A stretch of 30,000 nucleotides of DNA from Symbiodinium natans (GCA_905221605.1 CAJNDS010000546.1:587824-617823), one strand, 5' to 3'. Shown: positions 8,641-16,239, counted from the stretch's first letter. Notes: generated by a model not told the origin, from the sequence alone. Numbers and translations: made by a program.

Positions 8641-9095
8641 CCCAAAAGCCCCCAAAAACGCCCAACCCCTTAACCCCTTAAGCCCTACCACCCGAACCCC
8701 CACTAAACACCCTATAATGCCCCAAGAAGAACAAAACCAAACAAAGTTTGTAGAGGGTCAAGAGGTTGAGCCGAATCTCTAAAGTACCCAGCCCGGAAAC
8801 CCTCGGCCCTAAAGTCCACAACCCAAACCTACAATCCTCATTAAACCATGAGCTAAAACATCCCTAAAGGCCCCCAGCTCGAAAGCCCCAAGCCCCAAAA
8901 AACCACGCCCCCAACCCCAAACCCCAATCCCCTAAACCCTAAGCCCTAGACCTCAAAACACCAAACCCCTACACCCCCAAACCCTAAACCCTTAAAAACC
9001 CTAAACCCTAAACCTCAAAACCCCTAAGCCCTAAACCCCTAAAGCCCTAAACCCTAAACCTTGAAACCCCAAACCCCAAGCCCCGCAACCCGAAA
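8641..9095 (-). repeat. Degenerate C/A-rich region merging into CCCTAAA
   Basis: 8641-8920 is C/A-rich sequence that looks like heavily diverged CCCCAAA/CCCTAAA units. 8925-9095 contains clearer CCCTAAA, CCCCTAAA and CCCCAAA units. No gene. Confidence 0.75.
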
Positions 9096-9130
9096 GCTCC
9101 CTCGAACGAGGCAACTGAGTGGCTGAGTGA

Positions 9131-9184
9131 GTACACTTTACACTGTTGGGGAGACTATAATCCCCTTTTGAACTGAAAGTGTAC
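9131..9184. repeat. Small foldback sequence
   Basis: GTACACTTT (9131-9139) is perfectly inverted at 9176-9184, and GGGGA/TCCCC (9148-9152 and 9161-9165) forms an inner stem. It could be a small foldback element or a chance palindrome. Confidence 0.45.
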
Positions 9185-9196
9185 ACTTTTTTGGGG

Positions 9197-9547
9197 GGCT
9201 TAAAACCCTAAACCCTAAGCCCTAAACCGACCCCTAACCCCTAACCCCTAAACCCTACAGAAAACCCTAAACCCGAAACTCAGCAACCAAGGCCAAAAGC
9301 CCAGTCGCCCCGTCCTGTCCAGGCCACCAGCTGCGGTTCGATCGTTGGAAACCCAGGTGGGGGTTTAGGCCCGAAACCCTAAACCCCAAACCCTAAACCC
9401 TAAACCCCAAACCCTAAACCCCAAACCCTAAACCCTAGACCTAAACCCCAAACCCTAAACCCGAAACCCTAAACCCTAAACCCCAAACCCCAAACCCTAA
9501 ACCCCAAAGCCTAAACCCTAAACCCTAAACCCTAAACCCTAAACCCG
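9197..9547 (-). repeat. CCCTAAA blocks
   Basis: Degenerate units at 9197-9275 and a longer CCCTAAA/CCCCAAA array at 9366-9547. The 9276-9365 spacer contains GGTTCGATC, but no tRNA arms pair around it. Confidence 0.9.
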
Positions 9548-9634
9548 AAGATGGTGCCAGCCGGCTGAGGTCCTGGGCGCACAGAAGCGGAGGAGCTGCA
9601 AGGAGCTCGGACGACTTTCCAGGTAGGGTTTAGG
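9548..9634 (+). other. Coding-like spacer with donor-like end
   Basis: The spacer is open in one frame (PAEVLGAQKRRSCKELGR) and ends in CCAG followed by GTAGGG, where the TTTAGGG tract starts. Several frames are open here, so this is weak. Confidence 0.18.
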
Positions 9635-9801
9635 GTTTAGGGTTTAGGGTTTAGGGTTTAGGGTTTAGGGTTTAGGGTTTAGGGTTTAGGGTTTAGGGTT
9701 TAGGGTTTAGGGTTTAGGGTGTGGGGTGTAGGGTGTAGGGTGTAGAGTGTAATGTTCAGGGTTTAGGGTTTAGGGTTTTGGGTTTGGGGTTTTGGGTTTA
9801 G
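9624..9801 (+). repeat. TTTAGGG block
   Basis: About 14 perfect units, then TGTGGGG/TGTAGGG and TTTTGGG variants. It abuts the RNase H remnant directly. Confidence 0.95.
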
Positions 9802-9806
9802 GGGGG

Positions 9807-10301
9807 CATGGGTTGATTAGACCCTTCTGGAACAAGTTGCTGAGGCCGTATGAGGCCATGCAGCGAGCCGCCGGCTTGCTCGCTCCTGCTGAAGAGCTTC
9901 CCAATGGAGAGATTAAAGGCCATCCGCTTTGGAGCAGGCTAGCTAAGACCCTTCGCTTCACTGCCAGCTGGCGCCGGCCTTGCGAGCGAGGGCGCCATAT
10001 CAACGTGTCTGAGTTGAGGGCTGCCCTCCACACCGAGCAGCGGCACGGCGGAAAGTGCCCCTGCAGCCGCGCGCCGATTGCGCTGGACAGCCAGGTCGCC
10101 TTGGGGGCTCTGGCGAAAGGCCGATCGTCAAGTCCTTCCCTAAACCGAGAACTCCGCAAAAGTTTAGGCCCCCATTTAGGTTACGAGGTAGGCTTGAACC
10201 CCCTTTACTTTCGCAGCGCCGAAAATGCGGCTGACAATGGAACCCGAAACAAGGGCGTCCGTGAGGTTTTACGGCTTTGGGCTTTGCTTGGTGCAGGCTG
10301 A
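9807..10301 (+). pseudogene. Retroelement RNase H domain remnant (DIRS/RT-RNase H type)
   Basis: An open frame of about 165 codons starts inside the TTTAGGG tract and ends at TAG 10299-10301. Its middle resembles the RNase H segment that follows reverse transcriptase in retroelements. Numbering from 9792: HINVSELRAAL with Glu74, ALDSQVALGALAKGRSSSP with Asp99, and SAENAADNGTR with Asp148. These fit the Glu, second Asp and C-terminal Asp of the RNase H active site. The first Asp and all of the polymerase are absent, apparently cut off where the tract begins. The KGRSSS stretch between catalytic positions is one I associate with dinoflagellate retroelement proteins. There is no initiator ATG and no reverse transcriptase or integrase nearby, so this is a fragment. 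The element class assignment is tentative. Confidence 0.6.
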
Positions 10302-10528
10302 CGAGGATGAGTGGTTTAGCTTGGGCTTGCGTTTAAGGTTTTTGTCGGGTTTAGTCTACAAGCTCGCCTCAGTCGAGGGTTTAGGGTTTAGGGTTGGGTA
10401 CAAACCCCAAAGCACCAAGTAGCAAGGTCTTTGAAACATGGGATCCGCCACTACGCTTGCCACCCTCCCCTCCCCCCCTCCCTCGCAAAAGCATGAAAGC
10501 AGGCCCAAGTCACTAGTTCGGGTTTTTA
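10302..10528. other. Spacer with polypyrimidine run
   Basis: Mostly unique sequence with a few TTTAGGG-like units around 10378-10395. CCCTCCCCTCCCCCCCTCCC at about 10464-10483 is a mirror-like polypyrimidine run of the kind seen before 3' splice sites. No gene was identified. Confidence 0.4.
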
Positions 10529-10635
10529 CCCTAAACCCTAAACCCTAAACCCTAAACCCTAAACCCTAAACCCCTAAACCCCTAAACCCCTAAACCCCTA
10601 AACCCCTAAACCCCTAAACCCCTAAACCCCTAAAG
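10529..10635 (-). repeat. CCCTAAA switching to CCCCTAAA
   Basis: About six 7-bp CCCTAAA units (10529-10570) are followed by eight identical 8-bp CCCCTAAA units (10571-10634). The switch is abrupt. Confidence 0.95.
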
Positions 10636-10667
10636 CCTCAAGAAGTGTAGGGTTTTCGGGCTTTAGG

Positions 10668-11185
10668 GTGGCCCGCTACCTCTGTGAGAGACTTCTGAAG
10701 GATGGGCCTATAGGCGGTTCTTTCGGATACATATCTGGTGTCTCAGGGCTCGAGGATGATTTACTTGCTGCCTGCCTCCTACAAAGAGGTCGGGACTTTG
10801 GGAAGGATGCTTTACTAGCTGCCTGCTTCATGCCTGCTCAGACGATTTCTCTCTCTGCTGCGAGCACGCGCAGGATGTGGCTCACAAGTTTCTGGCCCGC
10901 AATAGTCCGTACCGTGAGCATATGCTGGTGTGGGCAACACGCCGTGCTGAAGCCATGCTGAAGCGGCGCGTTGCATGGAAACAAACAACACGTTCTGCCA
11001 CTTTCTCCGCCGAGCTTCGCCGGATGCAAAACAAGGACCTTGAGACAGAAGAGTTCCAAAACAATGTGGGCGATCTGTTGTCCAGCATACCGGAATTGCA
11101 TCCTGGACTGTTAGGGGGCAAAGCTACGAGATCCCTGGTAATCGTAAAGAGTGAAGCAACAGCTCAATCTGTTGATGGGGCATAG
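10668..11185 (+). pseudogene. Frameshifted coding remnant, unrecognised
   Basis: Two overlapping frames both look protein-like. The upstream frame (10668 to about 10835) reads LCERLLKDGPIGGSFGYISG, then EDDLLAACLLQ and DALLAACFM. Those last two motifs are a 51-bp (17-codon) internal repeat starting at 10761 and 10812. The downstream frame is open from 10760 to the TAG at 11183-11185. It is convincing from about 10842: DDFSLCCEHAQDVAHKFLA, then Arg/Glu-rich sequence (WATRRAEAMLKRRVAWK, ELRRMQNKDLETEE) that could be helical. A frameshift or a lost intron near 10840 would join them. The region lies just after the RNase H remnant, but no retroelement domain is apparent. Confidence 0.4.
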
Positions 11186-11224
11186 TCCTCCCTAGGCCCA
11201 AATTTTTAGCCCCTGCAAAACCGG

Positions 11225-11410
11225 GTGGTTTCCTCCCTAAACCTGCAACCCTCAAGCTCCAAACCTCCAAGCCCTAAACCCTTAAACCCTCGACCTCCAA
11301 ACCCTAAACCATAAACCCTAAAGCTCCAACCCTAATCCCGAAACCCTACAGCTTCACTCTAAACCCTAAACCCTCAACCCTACACCTCCAGACCCCAAAC
11401 CTCCACAAAC
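11225..11410 (-). repeat. Strongly degenerate CCCTAAA region
   Basis: CCCTAAA mixed with CCTCCAA, CCCTCAA and CCCTACA variants. 11411-11492 is unique with no gene seen. Confidence 0.7.
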
Positions 11411-11492
11411 CCCCTAAGGCAAGCTCCTATCTCCGACTCGGCCTTCTACCTGTCCTACTACTACGACGTGGCGTGCACGCCTTGGTTCACTT

Positions 11493-11612
11493 TTGGGGTT
11501 TAGGGTTTAGGGTTTCGGGTTTAGGGTTTCGGGTTTAGGGTTTTCGGGTTAAGGTTTTCGGGTTTGGGGTCTCGAGGTTCGAGTTGGGGGGTTTGGGGTT
11601 TAGGGTTTAGGG
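11493..11612 (+). repeat. TTTAGGG/TTTCGGG block
   Basis: TTTAGGG alternates with TTTCGGG and TTTTCGGG units, a local variant not common elsewhere in the window. Confidence 0.88.
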
Positions 11613-11839
11613 TTTACTCGCGGTTTTGGGAAGCGTTCTTGTGGTTTTGGCTTGGGCCGTCTCCGCTGTTTCTTAACCAATCTCGTGGATGTGTATGTTT
11701 CAATACGAAGGAAAACCTGCAGGAGTCTCCGCCAATGGGTTTAGGCTTTAAGTTTCCAAACACCGGGTACTGTATCCCGGAGGGTCCATTCGCGGTACTT
11801 TCATGGATTAGGCATCCAAAAGCCCAAAAACCATACTAA
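11613..11839 (+). other. Coding-like stretch, unrecognised
   Basis: A frame opened within the preceding tract (11564) runs through unique sequence to TAA 11837-11839. The unique part is aromatic and Pro-rich (FWEAFLWFWLGPSPLFLN, then FPNTGYCIPEGPFAVLSW). One possible membrane-like segment lies near the start. No family is recognised and the start is not real. Confidence 0.25.
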
Positions 11840-12008
11840 ACAGGACTTTTGGGGACCCTAAACCCTAAACCTAATTCCAGAGCTGTACTCTGCATGTCCT
11901 AAGGGGAACGTTGGGATACTAAAGCCCCTCTAAGCGCAAACCCCTAACCTTTGAACTCTTAAACCCTAGACCCTAGACCCTAAACCCTATCGGGTTTCGG
12001 GTTTACCT
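11840..12008. other. Spacer with short CCCTAAA/CCCTAGA runs
   Basis: Short telomere-like runs at about 11857-11872 and 11960-11990. No gene is visible. Confidence 0.5.
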
Positions 12009-12110
12009 GGGCTGTATGCAGCCTTCAAGCGCCCCGCAAGGCGCGCGCCGTCACTGCTTGACGGCCTACGGCGCCTGCTGTCTGATGACCGTAGCGAGGC
12101 ATTGGGCTTT
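12009..12110 (+). other. Coding-like spacer
   Basis: One frame reads LYAAFKRPARRAPSLLDGL and then RRLLSDDRSEALGF before entering the TTTAGGG tract. It is protein-like but short, and the GC-rich third positions could be coincidence. Confidence 0.25.
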
Positions 12111-12260
12111 AGGGTTTAGGGTTTAGGGTTTAGGGTTTAAGGTCTAGGGGTTAGGGTCTAGGGGTTAGGAGTTTAGGGTTCAAGGCTTCGGACTGAAAGG
12201 AACTTCGGGCAGAAGGGTCTAGAGTTTAGGGTTTCGGGTTTTAGGGTTTAGGGTTAAGGG
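12101..12260 (+). repeat. TTTAGGG block, degenerate at right
   Basis: Four clean units, then increasingly diverged TCTAGGG/TTCAGGG forms. Confidence 0.88.
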
Positions 12261-12785
12261 TTCAGGGGTTTAGGCTTCAAGGTGCGGGCATAGGAATTTA
12301 TTCGGGTTGAATGGGAATGTATGGTTCTGGGAGCTAGGTTCAGGGTTTCGGGTTTAGGCCATGGGTTCTGAGGGCCTTAGGGCCTGAGGTTTGAGGTTTA
12401 GTACGAGCTTTGGGCTTGATTATGTTTCAGAGGGTCTGGGGGTGTAGCGTTCAGGGTACAGTGAAGCAAGGGTCGACTCTAGCTGCAACCAGTCTCTTGA
12501 CTGTTCCTTGTTCGAGGACCCTTCTGATTAGGGGTTTTAGGATGCAAGGTTCAGCGTTAAGGGTCAGAGGGCTCAGGGTTTGGGATTTCAGGGTGCGTTT
12601 CGGGCATTGCAGGTTAAGACTGGAAAAAACCTTAAAGTCCTAGACCCCAAACCTGAAACAAAATACCCGAATCCTGAACGCCCAAACACGAAACCGGTTT
12701 TTGTTTGTGTCCAGATGCAGAGACTCATGACCGAGAGACCAAATTTTCCTTTCATGAATGAGTGTTCCCGGTTCCTTAAGTCATA
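12261..12785. other. Diverged G/T-rich region and unique spacer
   Basis: 12261-12620 looks like strongly eroded TTTAGGG-type sequence. 12621-12785 is unique. Open frames of 66-77 codons cross it on both strands, but their residues are mostly translations of telomere-like units. No gene is called. Confidence 0.4.
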
Positions 12786-13065
12786 CACCCTAAACCCTAA
12801 ACCCTAAACCCTAAACCCTAAACCCTAAACCCTAAACCCTAAACCCTATACTACAAGTACCAAGGCTCACTGCCTTTTCTAGAGGAGACATGGTGAGCAC
12901 TTGTCTTAAGCTGTCCAGGGTTAAGCCGAGCCCCCTAATTCCTAAACCCCGAACCCTGAACCCCAAGAAACTAAACCCTAAACCCTAAACCCTACACCCT
13001 AATCCCTAATCCCTAAACCCTAAACCCCAAACCCCAAACCCTAAACCCTAAACCCTAAACCCTAA
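12786..13065 (-). repeat. CCCTAAA blocks around a 90-bp spacer
   Basis: Nine clean units at 12786-12848 and a CCCTAAA/CCCTAAT/CCCCAAA array at about 12940-13065. Confidence 0.93.
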
Positions 13066-13129
13066 TCGTAGTTCGAATTCCCGTCTGACGCCTTTGAACC
13101 CAAGGGTCAATGTACCTAAGGAGGTTAGC

Positions 13130-13265
13130 TAGGGTTTAGGGCTTAGGGCTTGGTTCAGGGCTTGGGGCTCAGGGCGCAGGGTTTAGGGTTCCGGGTTCAG
13201 GGTATCTACAGTGAGTGTAGTAAGGGGGCCCCTCCTTGTATTGGGTTTAGGGCTCAGGGGCTGCC
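13130..13265 (+). repeat. Degenerate TTTAGGG/CTCAGGG block
   Basis: Eroded TTTAGGG, CTTAGGG and CTCAGGG units. Confidence 0.75.
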
Positions 13266-13319
13266 CTCAAACTCAAGCTCTACACGCTCTACAACCCCTA
13301 AACCGTCAAGCCCTACGCT

Positions 13320-13463
13320 TTCTAAACCCTAACCCTAAAACCCTCCACCCCTTAAGCCCCCCCCCAAATCCCTAAAGCCCTAAACCTAAACCCTAAACCC
13401 TAAGCCCTAAGCCCTAAACCCTAAACCCTAAACCCTAAACCCTAAACCCTAAACCCTAAACCC
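13320..13463 (-). repeat. CCCTAAA block
   Basis: Degenerate units up to about 13380, then clean CCCTAAA and CCCTAAG to 13463. Confidence 0.93.
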
Positions 13464-13571
13464 CCGAAGTCCTCGAGCCCGGAGGCGCCCGAGGTCGTCA
13501 ACGCCCTGCAGAAGTTTAACGTGGCGCCGGGGACTTCGGGGACTCCTCCCGGCTTTGAGTGTGTAATATGG
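13461..13571 (+). other. Coding-like spacer
   Basis: One frame is open across the whole spacer and protein-like: PPKSSSPEAPEVVNALQKF, then NVAPGTSGTPPGFECV. It enters the next TTTAGGG tract in frame. No family is recognised; it is one of the more protein-like short spacers. Confidence 0.3.
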
Positions 13572-13636
13572 GGGGGTTTAGGGTTTAGGGTTTGGGTTTA
13601 GGGTTTAGGGTTTAGGGTTTAGGGTTTAGGGTTTAT
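13572..13636 (+). repeat. TTTAGGG block
   Basis: Eight to nine nearly perfect units. Confidence 0.95.
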
Positions 13637-14015
13637 GGGTACTAGAGGGCTCGGAATAATTACGAATAGTATTCCCTTATAGGGTCCCTTTATCAATACA
13701 CCATTATAGCCGGCCCTACGGTAGCTTTTTATACATGCACAGGCCTCTGTGTTGTTTCTCTTTCTCTCTCTCTCCATACACAAACATGTCGAAGTAAGAA
13801 AGTACTTAAATGCACAGAGGAATCAAACTGCATCGGTCACGTTTATGTATGCCGCTTACATACTCATGCATGAATGCATGCATGCATGCGCATGTAGGTG
13901 TATAATATGTAGATATGGGTACAATGCGCCGTAGATCGAAACATGAAACATACGCGCACGTCGTGGTTTCCATCAATGGCAGACGTGGGATCTCGAATCT
14001 CAGTCCCAAGCAGGG
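13637..14015. other. AT-rich unique region with ATGC microsatellite
   Basis: More AT-rich than its surroundings. It contains a CTCTCTCT run (about 13762-13775) and ATGCATGAATGCATGCATGC near 13866-13890. Open frames of 61-71 codons here mainly translate these simple sequences. No gene is called. Confidence 0.5.
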
Positions 14016-14153
14016 GTACTTGGAGGCTGATAGTACTTACGAACCAAATAGGAACTACACGTATATCCCACTTAGAACCCTATTAGGATACTTAAGGGGG
14101 CCTATAAGTACAGTTATCGTTGGTTATTAGGTGCCACGAACCTCCAAGTAGAG
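14016..14153 (+). repeat. Dispersed repeat, member 1 (ends CCTCCAAGTAG)
   Basis: The order of shared pieces is GTACTTGGAGG, CCAAATAGGAA, CCACTTAGAACCC or similar, ACTTAAGGGGGC (about 14088) and GCCACGAACCTCCAAGTAG (to 14153), then a TTTAGGG block. A diverged relative with the same pieces in the same order is at 15123-15231. Related right ends occur at about 2467-2483, 25108-25128 and 27250-27267. Confidence 0.55.
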
Positions 14154-14194
14154 GGTTTAGGATCCTGGGGCTTACGTTCAGGTTTAGGACTTAG

Positions 14195-14272
14195 GGTTAG
14201 GATTTATAGGGTTTAGGGTTTCGGGTTTAGGGTTTAGGGTTAAGGGTTTAGGTTTAGGGTTTAGGGTTTATA
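14195..14272 (+). repeat. TTTAGGG block
   Basis: Clean and slightly diverged TTTAGGG units directly left of the MITE-like element. Confidence 0.92.
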
Positions 14273-14276
14273 GTTT

Positions 14277-14377
14277 GGGATGTCCCCCTTGTACCAACAG
14301 CCTTTAGTTGGCTCCTTATAATGGGGGGGGGTACGAGAATCCCGCTCAAGGACTGTTAGTATAAGGGGGAACATCCC
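14277..14377. mobile_element. MITE-like element (GGGATGTTCCCCC family), tract-free copy
   Basis: GGGATGTCCCCCTTGTACC (14277-14295) through ACAG at 14300 is inverted at the right end as CTGTTAGTATAAGGGGGAAC then ATCCC (14353-14377): about 22 of 25 positions plus one indel. The 101-bp element has no ORF and a G9 run inside. It matches the ends of 27496-27639, which carries a telomere-like tract. A target-site duplication is not clear. It is flanked on both sides by telomere-like blocks. Confidence 0.65.
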
Positions 14378-14380
14378 TAC

Positions 14381-14432
14381 TCTAAACTCTAAACCCTAAA
14401 CCCTAAACCCTAAACCCTAAACCCTAAACCTT
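14381..14432 (-). repeat. CCCTAAA block
   Basis: About seven units. Confidence 0.95.
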
Positions 14433-14503
14433 AGTCATTAAGGTTTAGTTTCGGCGAAAACCTGGAGCCTTGGGGGTATTCAACCGTGGGTGCCAGCTTG
14501 TGA

Positions 14504-14653
14504 TGCAGATGCGGTAATTGGTCGCAGGAGGTCCTGGCGCGCCACAGGGAGCAACACCCAGATGACAAGCCGACGCAGCTGATGACGTTCCCCAAGCACG
14601 TCGGCCTCCCCTTGCCTTACACATTTGTGCGGCAAATGCTCCCAGCAGCGTGA
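14504..14653 (+). other. Coding-like ORF fragment of 49 codons
   Basis: An open frame from just after TGA 14501-14503 to TGA 14651-14653 reads protein-like: NWSQEVLARHREQHPDDKP, then TQLMTFPKHVGLPLPYTFV and RQMLPAA. It contains no initiating ATG. An AG before GAGGTCC (about 14527) could be a splice acceptor. Overlapping minus-strand frames of 70-84 codons (14445-14699) are an alternative reading, but their composition is less protein-like. Confidence 0.3.
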
Positions 14654-14732
14654 GCCCGGACCGGGAGATTGGAAGCCAACCTGCGTCTTCAATCACCATA
14701 CGACCAAGACTCCTTTCTTGACTCTAAACTCA

Positions 14733-14808
14733 CCCTAAACCCTAAATCCTCAACCCTAAACCCTAAACCCTAAACCCTAAACCCTAAACCCTAAACCCTA
14801 AACCCTCT
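14733..14808 (-). repeat. CCCTAAA block
   Basis: About ten units with minor variants at the left. Confidence 0.95.
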
Positions 14809-14820
14809 ATGCGAATTTAT

Positions 14821-14940
14821 CATCTCCCCAAAAAGACCGAGGCCGGAGCTTTTTGCTGCGTCGCTGCATCGCCTCGGCCTTGGGCCGAGCGCCTTTGGCG
14901 CCTACGCCGGAAAGCTCGGAAGGAGGGGAGGGGGTTTAGG
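14821..14940 (+). other. Coding-like spacer, basic
   Basis: One frame reads PKKTEAGAFCCVAASPRP, then WAERLWRLRRKARKEG, and runs into the following tract. Several frames are open in this GC-rich stretch. It also contains the foldback CCTCGGCCTTGGGCCGAGC (14872-14890). Confidence 0.22.
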
Positions 14941-15017
14941 GTTTAGGGTTTAGGGTTTAGGGTTTAGGGTTTGGGGTTTAGGGTTTAGGGTTTAGGGTTC
15001 AGGGTTTAGGGTTTAGG
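14932..15017 (+). repeat. TTTAGGG block
   Basis: About 11 units, one TTTGGGG and one TTCAGGG. Confidence 0.95.
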
Positions 15018-15122
15018 AGGGGGCGGGGGTGTACTTGGACTGAGTTTTGGAGTACTTTACTTTAATATTTGTTGGTTCTGGGTTCCTATCATAGCTACTT
15101 CTACTTAAAAAGTATGTACCTT

Positions 15123-15231
15123 TTTTGGTACTTACTAGCCAAATAGTAATTCCACTTATAACCCAACCATGACCTTCTTGGGGCACTTAAGGGGGCTTCG
15201 GAATTGGGTTCCAAGTACCCTCGGCCTCCAA
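15123..15231 (+). repeat. Dispersed repeat, member 2
   Basis: Contains GTACTTACTAGCCAAATAG, CCACTTATAACCC, GCACTTAAGGGGGCTTCGG (about 15183) and CCTCGGCCTCCAAGCAG (to about 15231), in the same order as 14016-14153. The upstream 15018-15122 is AT-rich and unique. Confidence 0.5.
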
Positions 15232-15263
15232 GCAGGGTTTTTGACTAAAGGGTGCGAGTTGCT

Positions 15264-15304
15264 CTAAACCCTAACCCTAAACCCTAAACCCTAAACCCTA
15301 AACT
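15264..15304 (-). repeat. CCCTAAA block
   Basis: About six units. Confidence 0.92.
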
Positions 15305-15377
15305 AGAGAAGGCCACCTACAGCCTAAGGCACCCCGAGCAAGGAGGATAAAACATTGGAAGAAAAAGCCCATGAATC

Positions 15378-15593
15378 ATGCTCCCAAACATCCCTCGTTC
15401 AAACCTAATTTGGGTTTTAGGGCTTAGGGTTTTGGGTGCAGCTGTTAGGTCTCAGGTCGACATGCGGGCTCTCGTTCAGTTTTATATTTTCAAGGCTCAT
15501 GTCAGATCCTTGAAATTGTTGTTAAGACTCCTGAGCCGCAGAAAACCTGCCTTAGCTCTCCATCTCTCCGGCTACCCACTAAATTGCCACTAA
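15378..15593 (+). other. Coding-like ORF, 71 codons, mixed origin
   Basis: The frame crosses a degenerate TTTAGGG stretch (15410-15440). After that it reads VRSQVDMRALVQFYIFKAH, then LKLLLRLLSRRKPALALHL, and ends at TAA 15591-15593. The Leu/Arg-rich part could be an amphipathic helix. No family is recognised. Confidence 0.25.
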
Positions 15594-15639
15594 ACCACGT
15601 GAAGGCCTGCCACTCCCAAGTTCTACTCTCTTTGCTACC

Positions 15640-15668
15640 ACTAGGGTTTAGGGTTTAGGGTTCAGGGG
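15640..15668 (+). repeat. Short TTTAGGG block
   Basis: Three to four units. Confidence 0.85.
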
Positions 15669-15672
15669 GTCC

Positions 15673-15750
15673 CATGGCACGGCCTGCTGGCCGACAAGCA
15701 GCGCCACGCGGCTCGCAGCCGCAACAGTCACCAATCCCACCCTGAACAAC
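15673..15750 (+). ncRNA. Possible diverged U6-like fragment or its duplicate flank
   Basis: CACGCGGCTCGCAGCCGCAA followed by CCAATCCCACCCTGAA (15731-15746) loosely parallels the end of the U6-like fragment at 15801-15870. The 16-bp tail is identical in the two. Alternatively the same DNA is open as coding sequence (HGLLADKQRHAARSRNSHQ). The assignment is weak. Confidence 0.25.
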
Positions 15751-15800
15751 CCTAAACCTTAAAACTAAAAACATCTCAAACCCTAAGACCCTAAAACCTT

Positions 15801-15850
15801 GTATCAGAGCCCTGCGCAAGGATGACACGCGCAAGCCGCGAAGTGTACAG
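15801..15850 (+). ncRNA. U6 snRNA 3'-half fragment (pseudogene)
   Basis: CCTGCGCAAGGATGACACGC (15811-15830) matches the highly conserved U6 segment around the internal stem-loop. It is followed by GCAAGCCGCGAAGTGT, resembling the U6 3' region. TATCAGAG just before it resembles the U6 ATACAGAG box, but the AAGATTAGCATGGC-type stretch normally between them is missing. The 5' stem-loop is absent and there is no T run. U6 is the catalytic-core RNA of the spliceosome; this copy is internally deleted and cannot be functional. It probably arose by retroposition or duplication. Confidence 0.6.
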
Positions 15851-15949
15851 GTAGCCAATCCCACCCTGAAGAACTCAAACCCTGAACCGCCTCAAACCCC
15901 TATATAATAGAGTTTATGGGGTTTGTCGGGTTTGTAGGTTTAGGTCAGG

Positions 15950-16025
15950 AATCGGGGTGTTCACGGCCCTAGACCCTAGACCCTAGACCCTGAAGCCTAA
16001 ACCCTAAACCCTCAACCCTAAACCC
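15950..16025 (-). repeat. Short CCCTAGA/CCCTAAA blocks
   Basis: CCCTAGA units, then CCCTAAA units. These are the last telomere-like tracts before the satellite region. Confidence 0.85.
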
Positions 16026-16032
16026 CATCCTC

Positions 16033-16239
16033 CCGGCTGCTGCGGTGGCCACCTCGGCGCTGCCGAGAAGGCTGGACCGCTACCTTTTAGGGTTGAGGGT
16101 CGAGGGTTTCAAGTGCCCTGAACCCTGGACTCTAAACTCTAAACCTCAAACCCAAAATCCTACGGTCGGGATCCTTAGGGGTAGTTTGCAAGGGTCTCGG
16201 GCAGCTCTTTCCATGCCGCCACGAAAGCCCGCACCGTAA
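16033..16239 (+). other. Coding-like stretch
   Basis: A frame containing AAAVATSALPRRLDRYL at its start stays open to TAA 16237-16239. The centre is degenerate telomere-like sequence and the end is Ser/Arg/Pro-rich. Probably not a gene. Confidence 0.2.

Noticed and set aside
9336-9345. GGTTCGATC as a tRNA T-loop (B box)
   Set aside because: No pairing T-arm, anticodon arm or acceptor stem could be built around it. Similar GTTCGA sites at 13069 and 24729 fail the same test.
9770-10159. 129-codon minus-strand frame opposite the RNase H remnant
   Set aside because: It ends in telomere-like codons and shows no family resemblance. The plus strand carries the recognisable motifs.
10838-11121. Two minus-strand frames of 79-87 codons
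   Set aside because: Shadows of the plus-strand coding remnant, which has the better composition.
12410-12807. Frames of 66-77 codons on both strands
   Set aside because: Most residues are translations of eroded TTTAGGG units (GLRVWDFRV-like), not protein.
13806-14130. Open frames at 13806-14009 (minus) and 13915-14130 (plus)
   Set aside because: They overlap the ATGC microsatellite and a dispersed repeat member, and do not look like protein domains.
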